DNA from: JACVRW01 sp963812915
Lineage (GTDB): Bacteria > Actinomycetota > Thermoleophilia > Solirubrobacterales > Thermoleophilaceae
Length of the DNA stretch: 64,000 bases
Assembly: GCA_963812915.1 (NCBI GenBank)
Contig: CAWEXB010000010.1
Location: 244,944-308,943 of the forward strand
Reading direction: 5' to 3'
Shown: one piece after another, positions 45,586-53,853 of the stretch
How the letters are laid out: each line of letters starts with the position of its first letter
Numbering within the stretch: the stretch's first letter is position 1
Translations under genes and position numbers: made by a program
The notes under the pieces: generated by a model
The model's database searches: none
What the model saw: the letters and a program-made list of their open reading frames with translations, nothing else
Told to the model about the DNA's origin: nothing

Positions 45586-45659
45586 GCCGCCCTCCGACGT
45601 GGGGTCCCGGCACACAGACCCACGGCCCACGCTGCCCGGGTCAGCGTGGCCCGTCAATC

Positions 45660-45778
45660 GTGCGCAGAGGCAGGTGTCCGTGTCAAGGATCCAGTTCGAC
45701 CTGTCGAGTCGCGTGTACCCGCCGCTCGGCGGACCGTTGCTGAGCACGCCGTGGTTGTGGGCGTACTGACCGGGGTAA
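45660..45778 (-). pseudogene. Sulfatase fragment
   Basis: About 35 codons read Y-P-G-Q-Y-A-H-N-H-G-V-L-S-N-G-P-P-S-G-G and Y-T-R-L-D-R, matching the block just after the formylglycine site of the two intact sulfatases at 3218-6554. The catalytic C-C-P-S-R that should lie ~10 residues upstream is absent, so only a scrap remains. It is closely related to, but not a copy of, either intact gene. Confidence 0.7.
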
Positions 45779-46124
45779 AGCGTCGCCGCCGCGAGTCGCC
45801 AGCGTCGATGAACTCCTCGGCCTCCAGGCGACGCTCTTCCCGCGCCGCCAGATCCTCAGTTCGAACGTCTGGTCGATCTGGGACTTGAGCCTGCGCTACC
45901 TGGCCCTCCTGAACCCCACCGACGGTGCCGTGGAACTCGAGCTCGGGATCGACCAGCTGTGCTGTCCTTCCAGGTCCCCTGGCAGGAACGCCTGGAAAGC
46001 CTCCCGCGCCCAGATCCAGCTCCGTCGGCTCGGTGTAGGGTCGGCGGCTCGTCTGATTGAGCCGGCGCGAGATGTGGCGGGGGCCCCTGGTCCCGGCCGA
46101 AGCAGCTAGTGCGACACTGATCGC

Positions 46125-46400
46125 GTGAGGTGGATCGGCGCGGTGGCGGTGGCCGTAGCTTCGTGTGGGATCGGTGCCTGCGGAGGGCAGGGCGACGCGG
46201 GCGAAGGGAGCAGCGCGGCCGGGCCCGCCTCCGCCTCCACCGCGGGCCGATCCCCGTGCTGGGCCGCCCGCGCTGCTCGCGTCGGTCGGTGAGCGCGCCG
46301 TGCTGCTGGATGGCAGCGGCCGCGTACGGCGCGTGCTGCCCGCCGCGCTCACCGTATTTCGCGTTGATGCGCCGCCTGAGAATGCCGCCGCCGACACTGT
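46125..46400 (+). pseudogene. Lipoprotein-like gene fragment
   Basis: A GTG at 46125 starts V-R-W-I-G-A-V-A-V-A-V-A-S-C-G-I-G-A-C-G-G, a signal sequence with lipobox-like cysteines. About 45 codons later the plausible continuation (P-A-L-L-A-S-V-G-E-R-A-V-L-L-D-G-S-G-R-V) is in another frame, then similarity peters out. Family not identified; probably the decayed start of an exported protein. Confidence 0.35.
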
Positions 46401-47136
46401 TGCTCCGCCGCCTGGAGGTCCAGGTTCTCTCGCTGCTCGGCGACTTCCACGCTGGAGCCGACTGGGAGCGATCACCGCCGAGCACCACTCGGGCAAGCCG
46501 GCCTCGACCGCCCTCGGCGCGAGGATCACGCCTTCCACGAGCGGCGCACGCGCCGATAGCGAAGGCAGCCACGCCCGAGCCGCGGTCGCGGTCAGCATGC
46601 CGGCGGGCTGCCCGCCGCCGTCGGGCCAGAGCACGCGGCGAAGACGACCCTCAGGCTGGCTTGCGTTCCCACGCTACTCCGCTTGGGCCGTGCCGGGGGT
46701 CCGATTTCTCGGAAGAGGCCGCAACGAGGAGGGATCCCGTCCCTGGCGAGGGCGCCCTCGAGGTGACCGCCCTCGGAGACGAGGCGACCGAGCGCGGCCG
46801 CATCGAGCTGTCGGCAACCCACGGCCAGGTCCTAGCCTCGAAGGCCGTGGTGGAGCGGCTCGCGGCCGAAGACGCAGACGATCTCGGTCTCGCTCTTCGG
46901 TCTCGCTCGCCCGTGGGAGATGAGCGGGGCGCTGGGCGCGTGCGGTGCGCCGCGGATGTGGGATGGAGGCGCGGCGCTTCTGCGAGCTCGTCGGGCAGGA
47001 CCCGGGGCCGCCCCCGAGGAGACGCAGCGGCGGTTGGCCTGAGCGATCTCTACTTGACGACGATCGTCAGCCCCGACTCGTCCCTCGGCCGGGATGCGCT
47101 CGACGCGGGCGGCCGGCCCGCGCGAAGATAGGCGCG

Positions 47137-48266
47137 ATGAGCGCGCGGATTGCGACGGGCCTCGCCCGCACCGACGCCGGAGTGGACTCGTTCGCCGAGG
47201 CGGCGTCGCGCGCCGCGCTCCCGCTCGGAGGGGCACCTGCGGATCTGGCGGTGGTGTTCGCGGGCGCGGCCAACCTCGGGCACGCCGAGGAGGGGCTCGC
47301 GGCCGTGCAGGACCGGCTCCACGCACGCGCACTCCTCGGCTGCGGCGCGCAGGGCGTGGTGGGCGACGGCCGCGAGCTCGAGGAGGGCGGCGTCGTGGTT
47401 GGCGGGGCGAGATGAGTGACGTTCCCACGAGCGAGACCGCCGTGGCGGTGGCGGGCATGCCCGAGCTCGACGGCGCCGACGCCGCGATCGTCCTCGTGGA
47501 TCCGTACACGTTCCCGATCGACCCGGTGCTCGCCCAGCTCGCGGACGACCAGCCCGGGCTGCCCGTCGTCGGAGGGCTTGCGAGCGCGGGCGGCGGCCCG
47601 GGGATGGCCGTGCTCATGCACGACGACGAGGTGGCGAGGCGGGGCGCCGTCGGCGTCGCGCTCTCGAGCGTGGACGTACGGGTGTGCGTCTCGCAGGGCG
47701 CGCGCCCGATCGGACCCGAGATGGCGATCACGGCGGCCGAGGGGAACGTGATCCACGAGCTCGCGAGCCAGCCGGCGCTCGAGCGCCTGCGGACGGCGAT
47801 CGCCGAGCTCGATCCGGGCGAGCGCGCGCTCGCCTCGCGGGGCCTGCTGCTCGGGATCGTGATCGACCCGAACCGGCCCGAGTACGAGCGCGGCGACTTC
47901 CTGATCCGGGCGCTGATCGGCGTGGACGAGGAGAGCGGCTCGCTGAGCGTGGGGGAGCAGGTGCGCGTCGGCCAGACGGTGCGCATGCAGGTCCGCGACG
48001 GCGCGTCGGCGCACGAGGACCTGCGCGAGGCGCTCGATCGCGAGCTGCGCTCCCTGGGCGGGCCGCCGGCGGGCGCCCTCGTCTTCACCTGCAACGGCCG
48101 CGGCTCGCACATGTTCGAGACGCCGGATCACGACGCGTCCGAGATCGAGCGCGCATTCTCGAGTGCCCCCGCAGCGGGCTTCTTCTGCGCGGGCGAGATC
48201 GGCCCGGTGGGCGACCGCAACTTCGTGCACGGCTTCACCGCCACGCTGGCGGTCTTCGCGGCCTGA
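47137..48266 (+). CDS. FIST-domain sensory protein, frameshifted near 47408
   Basis: About 375 residues after repair. FIST N domain (from A-T-G-L-A-R-T-D-A-G, with L-L-G-C-G-A-Q-G-V-V-G-D-G-R-E-L-E) is in one frame to ~47405. The rest (S-D-V-P-T-S-E-T-A-V-A-V-A-G onward, FIST C domain with G-A-L-V-F-T-C-N-G-R-G and C-A-G-E-I-G-P-V-G) is in another. FIST domains are thought to bind small ligands such as amino acids in signalling proteins; stand-alone forms are of unknown role. ATG 47137. One missing or extra base in a G-rich run explains the break. Confidence 0.8.
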
Positions 48267-48289
48267 CGAGCGGCAGGCGCTCGGGCGGC

Positions 48290-48741
48290 GGCGAGCGCGC
48301 GCCGGTCCGCCCCGGGCCGCGTGGCCTCGAGCCGCACGGCAAGCGAGCTCGGGAGCTCCTCGCCCGCGGGCGGCCCACGATCTGGACACCGAGCGGCAGC
48401 CGGCCTGGCGAGCGTGGGCGTGACCAGCACGTCGCCCTGCTCCCACATCGCGATCAGCCGCCACGAGTGGCGGCGCAGCCAATCGAGCGCGCCCAGAGCC
48501 GCTCGTACGTGTGGACCTCGTCGCCCGTCTGGGCGATCCAGACCTTGATGAAGTTGTCGCAGCCCTCCTCGACCTCGATCGCGATTTCCTGGACCTGGTG
48601 CCCAAGCGAACTCGAGCAGCGAGGCGGCCTCGCGCACCGCCTCGGCGGATCCACTCCTCGGGTGGGCGGGCTTCCGGGTCCCGCGCGCGCCGGATAGCCC
48701 CGCTGGTCGCGCTTGCTCGCCACTGCGAGGTAGGCGTCCAC
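48290..48741 (-). pseudogene. Amidase (amidase-signature family) C-terminal fragment
   Basis: Pieces in different frames together resemble the C-terminal third of an amidase: V-A-S-K-R-D-Q-R-G, then L-L-E-F.../L-G-H-Q-V-Q-E-I-A-I-E-V, then F-I-K-V-W-I-A-Q-T-G-D-E-V-H-T-Y-E-R, then L-D-W-L-R-R-H-S-W-R and the strongly typical G-D-V-L-V-T-P-T-L-A. At least two frame changes; the catalytic Ser-Ser-Lys half is missing. A relic. Confidence 0.6.
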
Positions 48742-48793
48742 GCCGAAGCGTTGCTGCGCCGGCCAGACGAGACGCGGACTCAGCTGTGGTGCA

Positions 48794-48988
48794 TCAGCCG
48801 CCCGCCGGTTTGCGGCGGATCGCGAACAGAGGGGCGCCGCACTCGGGGCAGTAGCCCTGCCAGCCGGGACGACCGTTGGGCAGGGTCACCTCCCGCGCGT
48901 CGGCGACGGTGACCTTCTCGCCGCAGACGCACCAGGCCTGCGGGCCGGGGTCCTGTGCCTCTGAGTGCCGCGAGCTCCGCTCAACCAT
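48794..48988 (-). CDS. Small zinc-ribbon protein (DUF5679-like)
   Basis: 64 residues with four zinc-binding cysteines in two knuckles: C-V-C-G-E-K-V and C-P-E-C-G-A-P-L-F-A-I, linked by the family core E-V-T-L-P-N-G-R-P-G-W-Q-G-Y. Common in actinobacteria as a stand-alone protein of unknown function. ATG 48988 chosen; TTG 48997 would add three residues. Confidence 0.7.
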   Translation of the reverse strand: MVERSSRHSEAQDPGPQAWCVCGEKVTVADAREVTLPNGRPGWQGYCPECGAPLFAIRRKPAGG

Positions 48989-49049
48989 GCCCGACAAGCA
49001 TATTCGCGGCTAGAGTGCCTTTCATGCGGGGCCGGCTCACCGCCCGCGC

Positions 49050-49235
49050 TTGGGACGAGCGGGGAGTCGCTTGTGACGGCGTCGAGGCCAAACGGCAGGA
49101 GCGGCTCGAGCATTGCGGCGTGGTTGACCGTGCCGGTCGTGACGCTGAGTCCGGCCGCTCGGAGGGTCGCGACCAGCGCGCGCGAGAGGAGGAAGTGCCC
49201 GACGCATAGGCCGTGGAGGCCGACGCGTCGCCCCC
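49050..49235 (-). pseudogene. Glycerophosphodiester phosphodiesterase C-terminal fragment
   Basis: About 60 codons: R-V-G-L-H-G-L-C-V-G-H-F-L-L-S-R-A-L-V, then A-A-G-L-S-V-T-T-G-T-V-N-H-A-A-M-L, then G-L-D-A-V-T-S-D-S-P. This is the last beta-alpha unit of the GDPD barrel (normally W-T-V-N ... G-V-D-G-I-x-T-D-x-P). No upstream barrel exists, so it is a remnant. Confidence 0.5.
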
Positions 49236-49668
49236 AGGCCGCGAGCGGCGCTGATTCAGACTGAGAGCGGCATTACCGTGCAGCTGCATCCGGTGTCCTC
49301 CTTGGGACTGAGTGGCTTCGTCACCTCTCAGCCTCCAAGGAGGCCCGGATGAACAACGGGCTCAGGGTCTACACCTAGGCAGGGGTGAGACGCCGAGAGG
49401 AGAGAACCCGAAACGCCTTGCTTTCGCAATCGCGTGGTTGCGGGCGTCTCGTCAGTCGGGCGTCAGACGACCGCGATGGACGAACAGCAGAAGCACACTC
49501 TCGCAGCGCTCCTTTTCGACGCGGGCAGGAGCGGGGCGTGCTGCTCGTCCTCCACGGATGCGCGGGAGCGGATCTCGCGCGGCCGAACGCCCACGGCTGG
49601 TCGTGAGCGAAGTCGGGCGCGACGCGCGAAGAGGACCTTTCGGTGCCGCGCCGGGCGCCGACGCATGG
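49236..49668. other. Intergenic stretch with hairpin, nine-codon ORF and inverted-repeat end
   Basis: No conventional gene. An imperfect hairpin at 49297-49343 (CCTCCTTGG / CCAAGGAGG plus inner CTGAG / CTCAG) exposes AAGGAGG (49337-49343). An ATG five bases on (49349) opens M-N-N-G-L-R-V-Y-T-stop. The left inverted repeat of the phosphatase region follows at 49423-49490. Confidence 0.4.
49423..49490 (+). repeat. Inverted repeat, left arm, flanking the phosphatase gene
   Basis: 68 bp starting TTCGCAATCGCGTGG and ending GGACGAACAGCAG. The reverse complement of 52160-52227 matches it at most positions (TTCGCAATCGCGTGG identical, CAGACGACCG identical). Just inside each arm is a second shared block (GCTCCTTTTCGACG ... 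GCTGCTCGTCC) that is in direct, not inverted, orientation between the two ends. Confidence 0.65.
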
Positions 49669-51915
49669 TCAGTGGCAGGCGCCCGACCCGCTGTCGGTGA
49701 ACCCGCCGCCGCCGGGGGCGGGGACGAACTGCCAGTCCCAGGCGAGCGGGCGCAGGGCGAGGCGCAGGACGCCGTAGGTGTCGGCGTTCTGGACGACGGT
49801 GTTGGCCGGCCGGCCGACGGGCTGGATGTGGGACTTGCCGCCGGTGCCGGCGACGATCTCCTGGATACCGCCGCTCGGATCGAAGGCGCGCTCGGGCGTC
49901 TGCGGGAGGAAGCGTTCGTAGTTGTGGTTGTGGCCGCCCAGCACGAGCTCGGTGCCGGCCTGGTAGAGGTCGCGCCAGATGCCGCGCATCGACGCCCGCT
50001 CGCCCTCACGGCCGCCGCTGAACAGCGGGCGGTGCCAGTAGGCGAGGGTGCACGCCGCCGGGTGGGCGGCGAGGTCCTGACGCAGCCAGCGCTCCTGGGG
50101 CGAGCCGACGCCGCAACCGCCGATGAACTGGCACTCCGAGTTCAGCGCGATCACGTGCCAGCCGCCGACGTCGTAGCTGTACCAGCCCTCGCCGCGGTTT
50201 CCGGCGAGGCCGCCGAAGTAGTCGAAGTAGCCGGCCGCGCCGCCCGCCGGGTCGCTGTACTCGTGGTTGCCCAAGACCGGTCGCGAGATGCTCTTGAAGC
50301 GCCCCCACGTCGGGTCGTAGGAGACGTCGAAGGCGGCCAGTTGGCCGCGCTCGTACTGGTCGTCGCCGAGCGGCAGCACGAGCGAGGGATTCAGCGCGAA
50401 CACGACGTCGGCGGTTCGCCTAGCCATGCAGGCGTCCTTGGTGTTGTCGGCGTCGTCGTGGCCATCGCCGGCGTTGAAGTTGGAGTCGGTCGGGTCGCAC
50501 GCGATGTCGCCCGCCGCCGCGAGCACCGCCGGGTTGTCCTGTGGGGGCTCTCCGTTCGCGCGCAGCGCGTCGAGGTAGTGACCGAAGCCGCTGGGGCTCG
50601 CCCACTCGCTCGCCGGCTCCACGGCGGTGCCGCCGGCCCAGTCGTTGAACGAGGAGACGAGCTGCCAGCGCGCCCCCGACCGGACCATGTCGCGCACCGT
50701 CGCGTACCAGCGCGGAAGGTCCCGGGTCAGCGCCGGAGCCGAGGTGCCGGCCCCGAAGGAGCCCGGGCTGATCGCGAACGCGCGCGGGCCCGTGGAGACC
50801 GCGGGCTCGCCGGGGGCGACCTCGAACCAGTCGTCCGGCTCGACGTGGCAGGCCCGGTAGCCGGGCCACTGCGGGAGCAGCAGGTATGCCCGCTGGAAGT
50901 TGCCCTTCAGCCAGCGCCGCGCCGCTTCGCAGCCGTCGCTTGGGCCGAAGTCGACGAACACCACCGGGCGTCCACGCACACGGAGGTAGGAGGGGTCGCG
51001 ACCCGGACCCGCGTCCAGATGCCCAAGCTGCGCCGCGATCGCGCTCGGCGACGGCGTGCCGCCGGCCTCGGCCTCGACCTCGGCCGCCCACCGGAACGAG
51101 CTGCGCGTGCGGCCGGTGCTCGCCAGCAGGCCGCGCCCGCGTGCGTCGGTGGAGGTGCCGGGCCCCTCCCAGGAGGCGATGCCGGCCTCAACCCCGCCCC
51201 ACCGCATGGCCGCCACGTGGTCGCGGATGACCGAGTCGGCGGCCCCGTCGTAGGCGCCCAGCCGCGGGTGGTAGCGAGTCAAGGGGTCGACGCCCGGCCC
51301 CTGCCACGACTCCGGATAGGTCGCGACGTAGAAGGCGGCGCGGATCGGGAAGCCGGGCTGGCGGTCTTCCGAGACGCGCAGGTGCAGGCGCGGGGCGCGC
51401 GGCCGCCCCGCCTCGCGGCTTGCCAGCAGCACGGCCCTGCGCGAGCCGCCCACCAGCGCGATCTCGACCGCCTCGTCCCCATGCACCAGCGTCGTCACGT
51501 CGAACCGCTTCCACCGCCCGCGCGCCGCTTGCATCCCGCCCACCGCCGGAAGCACGACGGACGGCCTAGTCCGCCATGTCAGGCGCCGCTCGGACCAGTC
51601 CCTCGGACCCGTCGGCCGCGCCTCCACCCCGCCCCGCGCGCGTCCTGTGACGTACACCCACAGCGAGGCGCTTCGGACGACCCGGCCGCGCACCCCCCTG
51701 ACACGGAAGCGGAGATAGACGCGCGCCGCCGGGCGGCCGCCCACCCGCAGCGACGTCCGCCGCCCGTAGCCCGTGCGCGGCTGGTCGGCGCGCACCGAGG
51801 CGTCGGCCCCGGGCAACACCCTGACGAGGCGCGCCGCGTCCGCGCGCGGAGCGGCAACCAGCGCCACGAGCGCGCACACAAACGGAGCGCTGCGACGAAC
51901 CAACGCGGCCGGCAT
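49669..51915 (-). CDS. Secreted three-domain protein: DNRLRE-like + GH99-like + calcineurin-type metallophosphatase
   Basis: 748 residues. A signal peptide (A-P-F-V-C-A-L-V-A-L-V-A-A) is followed by a DNRLRE-like beta domain (~30-180, S-L-W-V-Y-V-T ... W-K-R-F-D-V-T-T-L-V). A domain similar to GH99/endo-mannosidase-like proteins comes next (~190-455, F-Y-V-A-T-Y-P-E-S-W, Y-H-P-R-L-G-A-Y-D). The C-terminal metallophosphoesterase (~470-748) has all metal motifs: A-A-G-D-I-A, L-G-D-D-Q-Y, G-N-H-E-Y, Y-W-H-R-P and G-G-H-N-H-N-Y. Probably an extracellular enzyme acting on a phosphorylated glycan or a surface polymer; the combination itself is uncommon. Flanked by inverted repeats. Confidence 0.8.
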   Translation of the reverse strand: MPAALVRRSAPFVCALVALVAAPRADAARLVRVLPGADASVRADQPRTGYGRRTSLRVGGRPAARVYLRFRVRGVRGRVVRSASLWVYVTGRARGGVEARPTGPRDWSERRLTWRTRPSVVLPAVGGMQAARGRWKRFDVTTLVHGDEAVEIALVGGSRRAVLLASREAGRPRAPRLHLRVSEDRQPGFPIRAAFYVATYPESWQGPGVDPLTRYHPRLGAYDGAADSVIRDHVAAMRWGGVEAGIASWEGPGTSTDARGRGLLASTGRTRSSFRWAAEVEAEAGGTPSPSAIAAQLGHLDAGPGRDPSYLRVRGRPVVFVDFGPSDGCEAARRWLKGNFQRAYLLLPQWPGYRACHVEPDDWFEVAPGEPAVSTGPRAFAISPGSFGAGTSAPALTRDLPRWYATVRDMVRSGARWQLVSSFNDWAGGTAVEPASEWASPSGFGHYLDALRANGEPPQDNPAVLAAAGDIACDPTDSNFNAGDGHDDADNTKDACMARRTADVVFALNPSLVLPLGDDQYERGQLAAFDVSYDPTWGRFKSISRPVLGNHEYSDPAGGAAGYFDYFGGLAGNRGEGWYSYDVGGWHVIALNSECQFIGGCGVGSPQERWLRQDLAAHPAACTLAYWHRPLFSGGREGERASMRGIWRDLYQAGTELVLGGHNHNYERFLPQTPERAFDPSGGIQEIVAGTGGKSHIQPVGRPANTVVQNADTYGVLRLALRPLAWDWQFVPAPGGGGFTDSGSGACH

Positions 51916-52320
51916 CGACCCCCCTCAACACCGAGCACTTGCCCCGGTTGCGCGGCTCCGCGCAATACCAGCACGGAGAAGATGAGGTCGCGCGCGCTCA
52001 GTGCTTGCCTGCCGTTGTCGCAGCACCTCGGCCGACGGCGGCTCCTCGGCGCCGCGCTCCAGCGGTGCTCCTTTTCGACGAATCCGGGTCCGACGGTGCG
52101 CAGCTGCTCGTCCACAGAAGCAGCGTTGTCGAGAGCGCCGATTGCGTCCCGCCGTACAGCTGCTGGTCGTCCTTTCCGGTCGTCTGGCGCTCGACGTGTG
52201 AGACGCTCGCAGCCACGCGATTGCGAAGCGCGGGGCATCTCGCACGAGACACCTGCGCCGTCGTCCAGAACGAGTGTGGTGGCGTCTGCGCGAGAGCGCG
52301 CCGGGCCGGCGCGACCAGGC
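51916..52320. other. Intergenic stretch carrying the right inverted repeat
   Basis: About 400 bp upstream of the phosphatase gene with no supportable ORF. It contains the shared GGTGCTCCTTTTCGACG block (~52065) and the right inverted-repeat arm. The phosphatase promoter should be here but I could not recognise it. Confidence 0.4.
52160..52227 (-). repeat. Inverted repeat, right arm, flanking the phosphatase gene
   Basis: Reverse complement begins TTCGCAATCGCGTGG and ends GGACGACCAGCAG, pairing with 49423-49490. The arms lie 2.7 kb apart with the phosphatase gene between. No transposase is present, so this is either a decayed or non-autonomous element, or a dispersed genomic repeat that happened to land on both sides. 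Confidence 0.65.
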
Positions 52321-53124
52321 TCAGGGCGCCCGGTCCGGCGCTTCCAGGAAGCTCAGCACCTGGGCGGTGAACAGGTCGGTGGCGGTGTCCATTGCGGCGT
52401 GTCGCTGGCCCGGCATGACCGCGACGCGGCAGTCCGGCAGAGCCCCCCGCAGCGCCTCGCCGGCCGCCCTGAAGGGTTCGCTGCTGTCGCCGCCTTGGAG
52501 GTATAGCGTTGGCACGTCGAGGTCGCGGAAGCGAGCCGGATCAAAGACGTATTCCCTGCTCGCCCGCTCCTCCCGCGGAATCGTGTCGGCTGCGTCGAGC
52601 CGCGCCTCCCAGGCCGGCAGCGACCGCAGCAACTCGACCTGATCCGGCGGAAGGCCGGCGACCTCCCGCATGAAGTAACCCAGCAGCTCGTCGCGCCTTC
52701 CTTCCTCGAGCAGCTTGTGGAGCCGGTCGACCACATGCGGCGCTGACTTCAGGTATCCCATCGGCGGCTCGTATAGGACGAGCCTGCGGATCCCGTCGGT
52801 CAGCAATGCCGCCTCGAGCGCGCAAATGCCGCCGTAGGAATGCCCCAGCACGCTCACCCCTTCACCCGCCGACTCGACAACCGCGACCACATCCTCGTAC
52901 TCGCGCCCCAGCGCATAGTCGGTCGCGTCACCGCTGCGCCCGCGCCCGCGACGGTCAACCGCGAACACGGCGAAGCGCTCCTCCAGCGCCGCAAGCACCG
53001 GCGCCCAGCGGTTGTGATCGGCCGCGGCGCCGTGGATCAACACCAGCGGCGAACCCTCGCCGCTTCGCCACACGGCGATCGGCGTCCCGTCCTCAGAGAC
53101 AACCTTCCTAGGGTCTGCGCTCAC
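52321..53124 (-). CDS. Alpha/beta-hydrolase
   Basis: 267-residue single-domain hydrolase. Oxyanion motif H-G-A-A-A-D-H-N-R-W (~31), V-D-R-R-G-R-G-R-S-G-D, nucleophile Ser in L-G-H-S-Y-G-G (~95), acid in L-Y-L-Q-G-G-D-S-S-E and catalytic His in M-P-G-Q-R-H-A-A-M. No signal peptide, so cytosolic. The GTG start at 53124 fits the family N-terminus. Substrate unknown (esterase, haloperoxidase-like or lactonase). Confidence 0.88.
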   Translation of the reverse strand: MSADPRKVVSEDGTPIAVWRSGEGSPLVLIHGAAADHNRWAPVLAALEERFAVFAVDRRGRGRSGDATDYALGREYEDVVAVVESAGEGVSVLGHSYGGICALEAALLTDGIRRLVLYEPPMGYLKSAPHVVDRLHKLLEEGRRDELLGYFMREVAGLPPDQVELLRSLPAWEARLDAADTIPREERASREYVFDPARFRDLDVPTLYLQGGDSSEPFRAAGEALRGALPDCRVAVMPGQRHAAMDTATDLFTAQVLSFLEAPDRAP

Positions 53125-53322
53125 CGGTTCCTTCGGGGTTCGAGCGTTCAGTCGCCACCCTATCCGCGTTCACCGCCCCGCCTCCAGCGCACCTGACCGC
53201 CCTGGCGAGCGCCGCTCGCTGGTGGCGACGCTGCCGCTTTGCACGGAATTCCGGTTGCCGCGGCCCCGCCTCCGGCCGCCAGCACCCGCCTGGGCTCGCC
53301 CGTCCAAGTTTACCTGGCGGCT

Positions 53323-53367
53323 CGAGGAAGGGGTGTCCGCGGCGCAAGCAGCGGACTCCCTTCCTCG
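53323..53367. terminator. Long hairpin downstream of the ferritin-LDT-ParA operon
   Basis: Stem CGAGGAAGGG...GTCCGC / GCGGAC.CCCTTCCTCG with a ~10-nt loop, about 60 bp after the last stop of the leftward operon and 200 bp before the next leftward gene. No T tract, but stable and well placed to end or insulate the operon transcript. Confidence 0.5.
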
Positions 53368-53417
53368 AAAGCCCAGGCGCAGAGCGAAAAATCGGCCGAA
53401 GGCGGGGCGGCGGCCTG

Positions 53418-53451
53418 TTGGTCTCCTAGGCCCCTACGCCTAGAAACCAAC
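53418..53451. repeat. Hairpin/repeat motif at the end of the kinase gene
   Basis: TTGGT.TC.CTAGGC / GCCTAG.A.ACCAA with loop CCCTAC, overlapping the last codons of the RsbW-like gene. TTGGTTTCT also occurs twice in tandem on the minus strand here. The 11-mer GAGACCAACAG within it recurs in the hairpin at 57660-57687, beside the other end of the operon. Confidence 0.4.
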
Positions 53452-53853
53452 AATGAGAAACCAACTTCTCGAACCGCCCGATGGTGGGCCCGTCTCCGTT
53501 CTTCACCTCGAGGCGGTCGACCAGCGCCGCGATGATCTGAATCCCGCGGCCGGACGTCGCCTCGAGCGGGGCGGGGCCAGCGTGCTCTCGAACGTCCCGA
53601 GGTCCGTGACCTCGACCCGCAGCCCGCGCGGGCACGGCTCGGTCACGAACAGGACGCACCCGTTCGGCCAGGGCCGCCCCTGCTGGACGGCGTTGGTGAC
53701 GGCCTCCGTAGTGGCGACCATCAGATCCCACGCCGGCTCGCCGTCGAGGCCGGCCTCGGCCGCCGCCTCGCGGACGATTGAACGGGCGGCCCCGGCGCTC
53801 TCGGCCTTCGCCGGGAGCCATGTCTCCAACCTCGTTCCGGTGACCGCTCTCAT
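53426..53853 (-). CDS. RsbW-like anti-sigma ATPase/serine kinase (HATPase_c), frameshifted near 53570
   Basis: About 141 residues after repair. The GHKL nucleotide-binding boxes are present: N-box T-T-E-A-V-T-N-A-V (~48), then V-T-D-L-G, and G2 box T-S-G-R-G-I-Q-I-I (~97). The frame changes in the C-run at ~53570 between E-S-T-L-A-P and P-L-E-A-T-S-G-R-G. Such proteins phosphorylate anti-anti-sigma factors and sequester stress sigma factors. ATG 53853 has Shine-Dalgarno AGGGAGGTG and overlaps the ParA-like stop by 4 bp, making it the last gene of the operon. Confidence 0.78.

Larger units (their letters stand above)
45586..47136. other. Degenerate region with gene scraps
   Basis: About 1.55 kb without an intact gene. 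It holds a sulfatase fragment and a lipoprotein-like fragment (listed separately). Remaining ORFs are short, compositionally random or antisense to each other. I see no RNA gene here. Confidence 0.5.

Noticed and set aside
49312..52506. A 1,064-codon plus-strand ORF opposite the phosphatase
   Set aside because: No domain, Val/Ala/Arg-rich composition and exact antisense relation to a gene with clear catalytic motifs.
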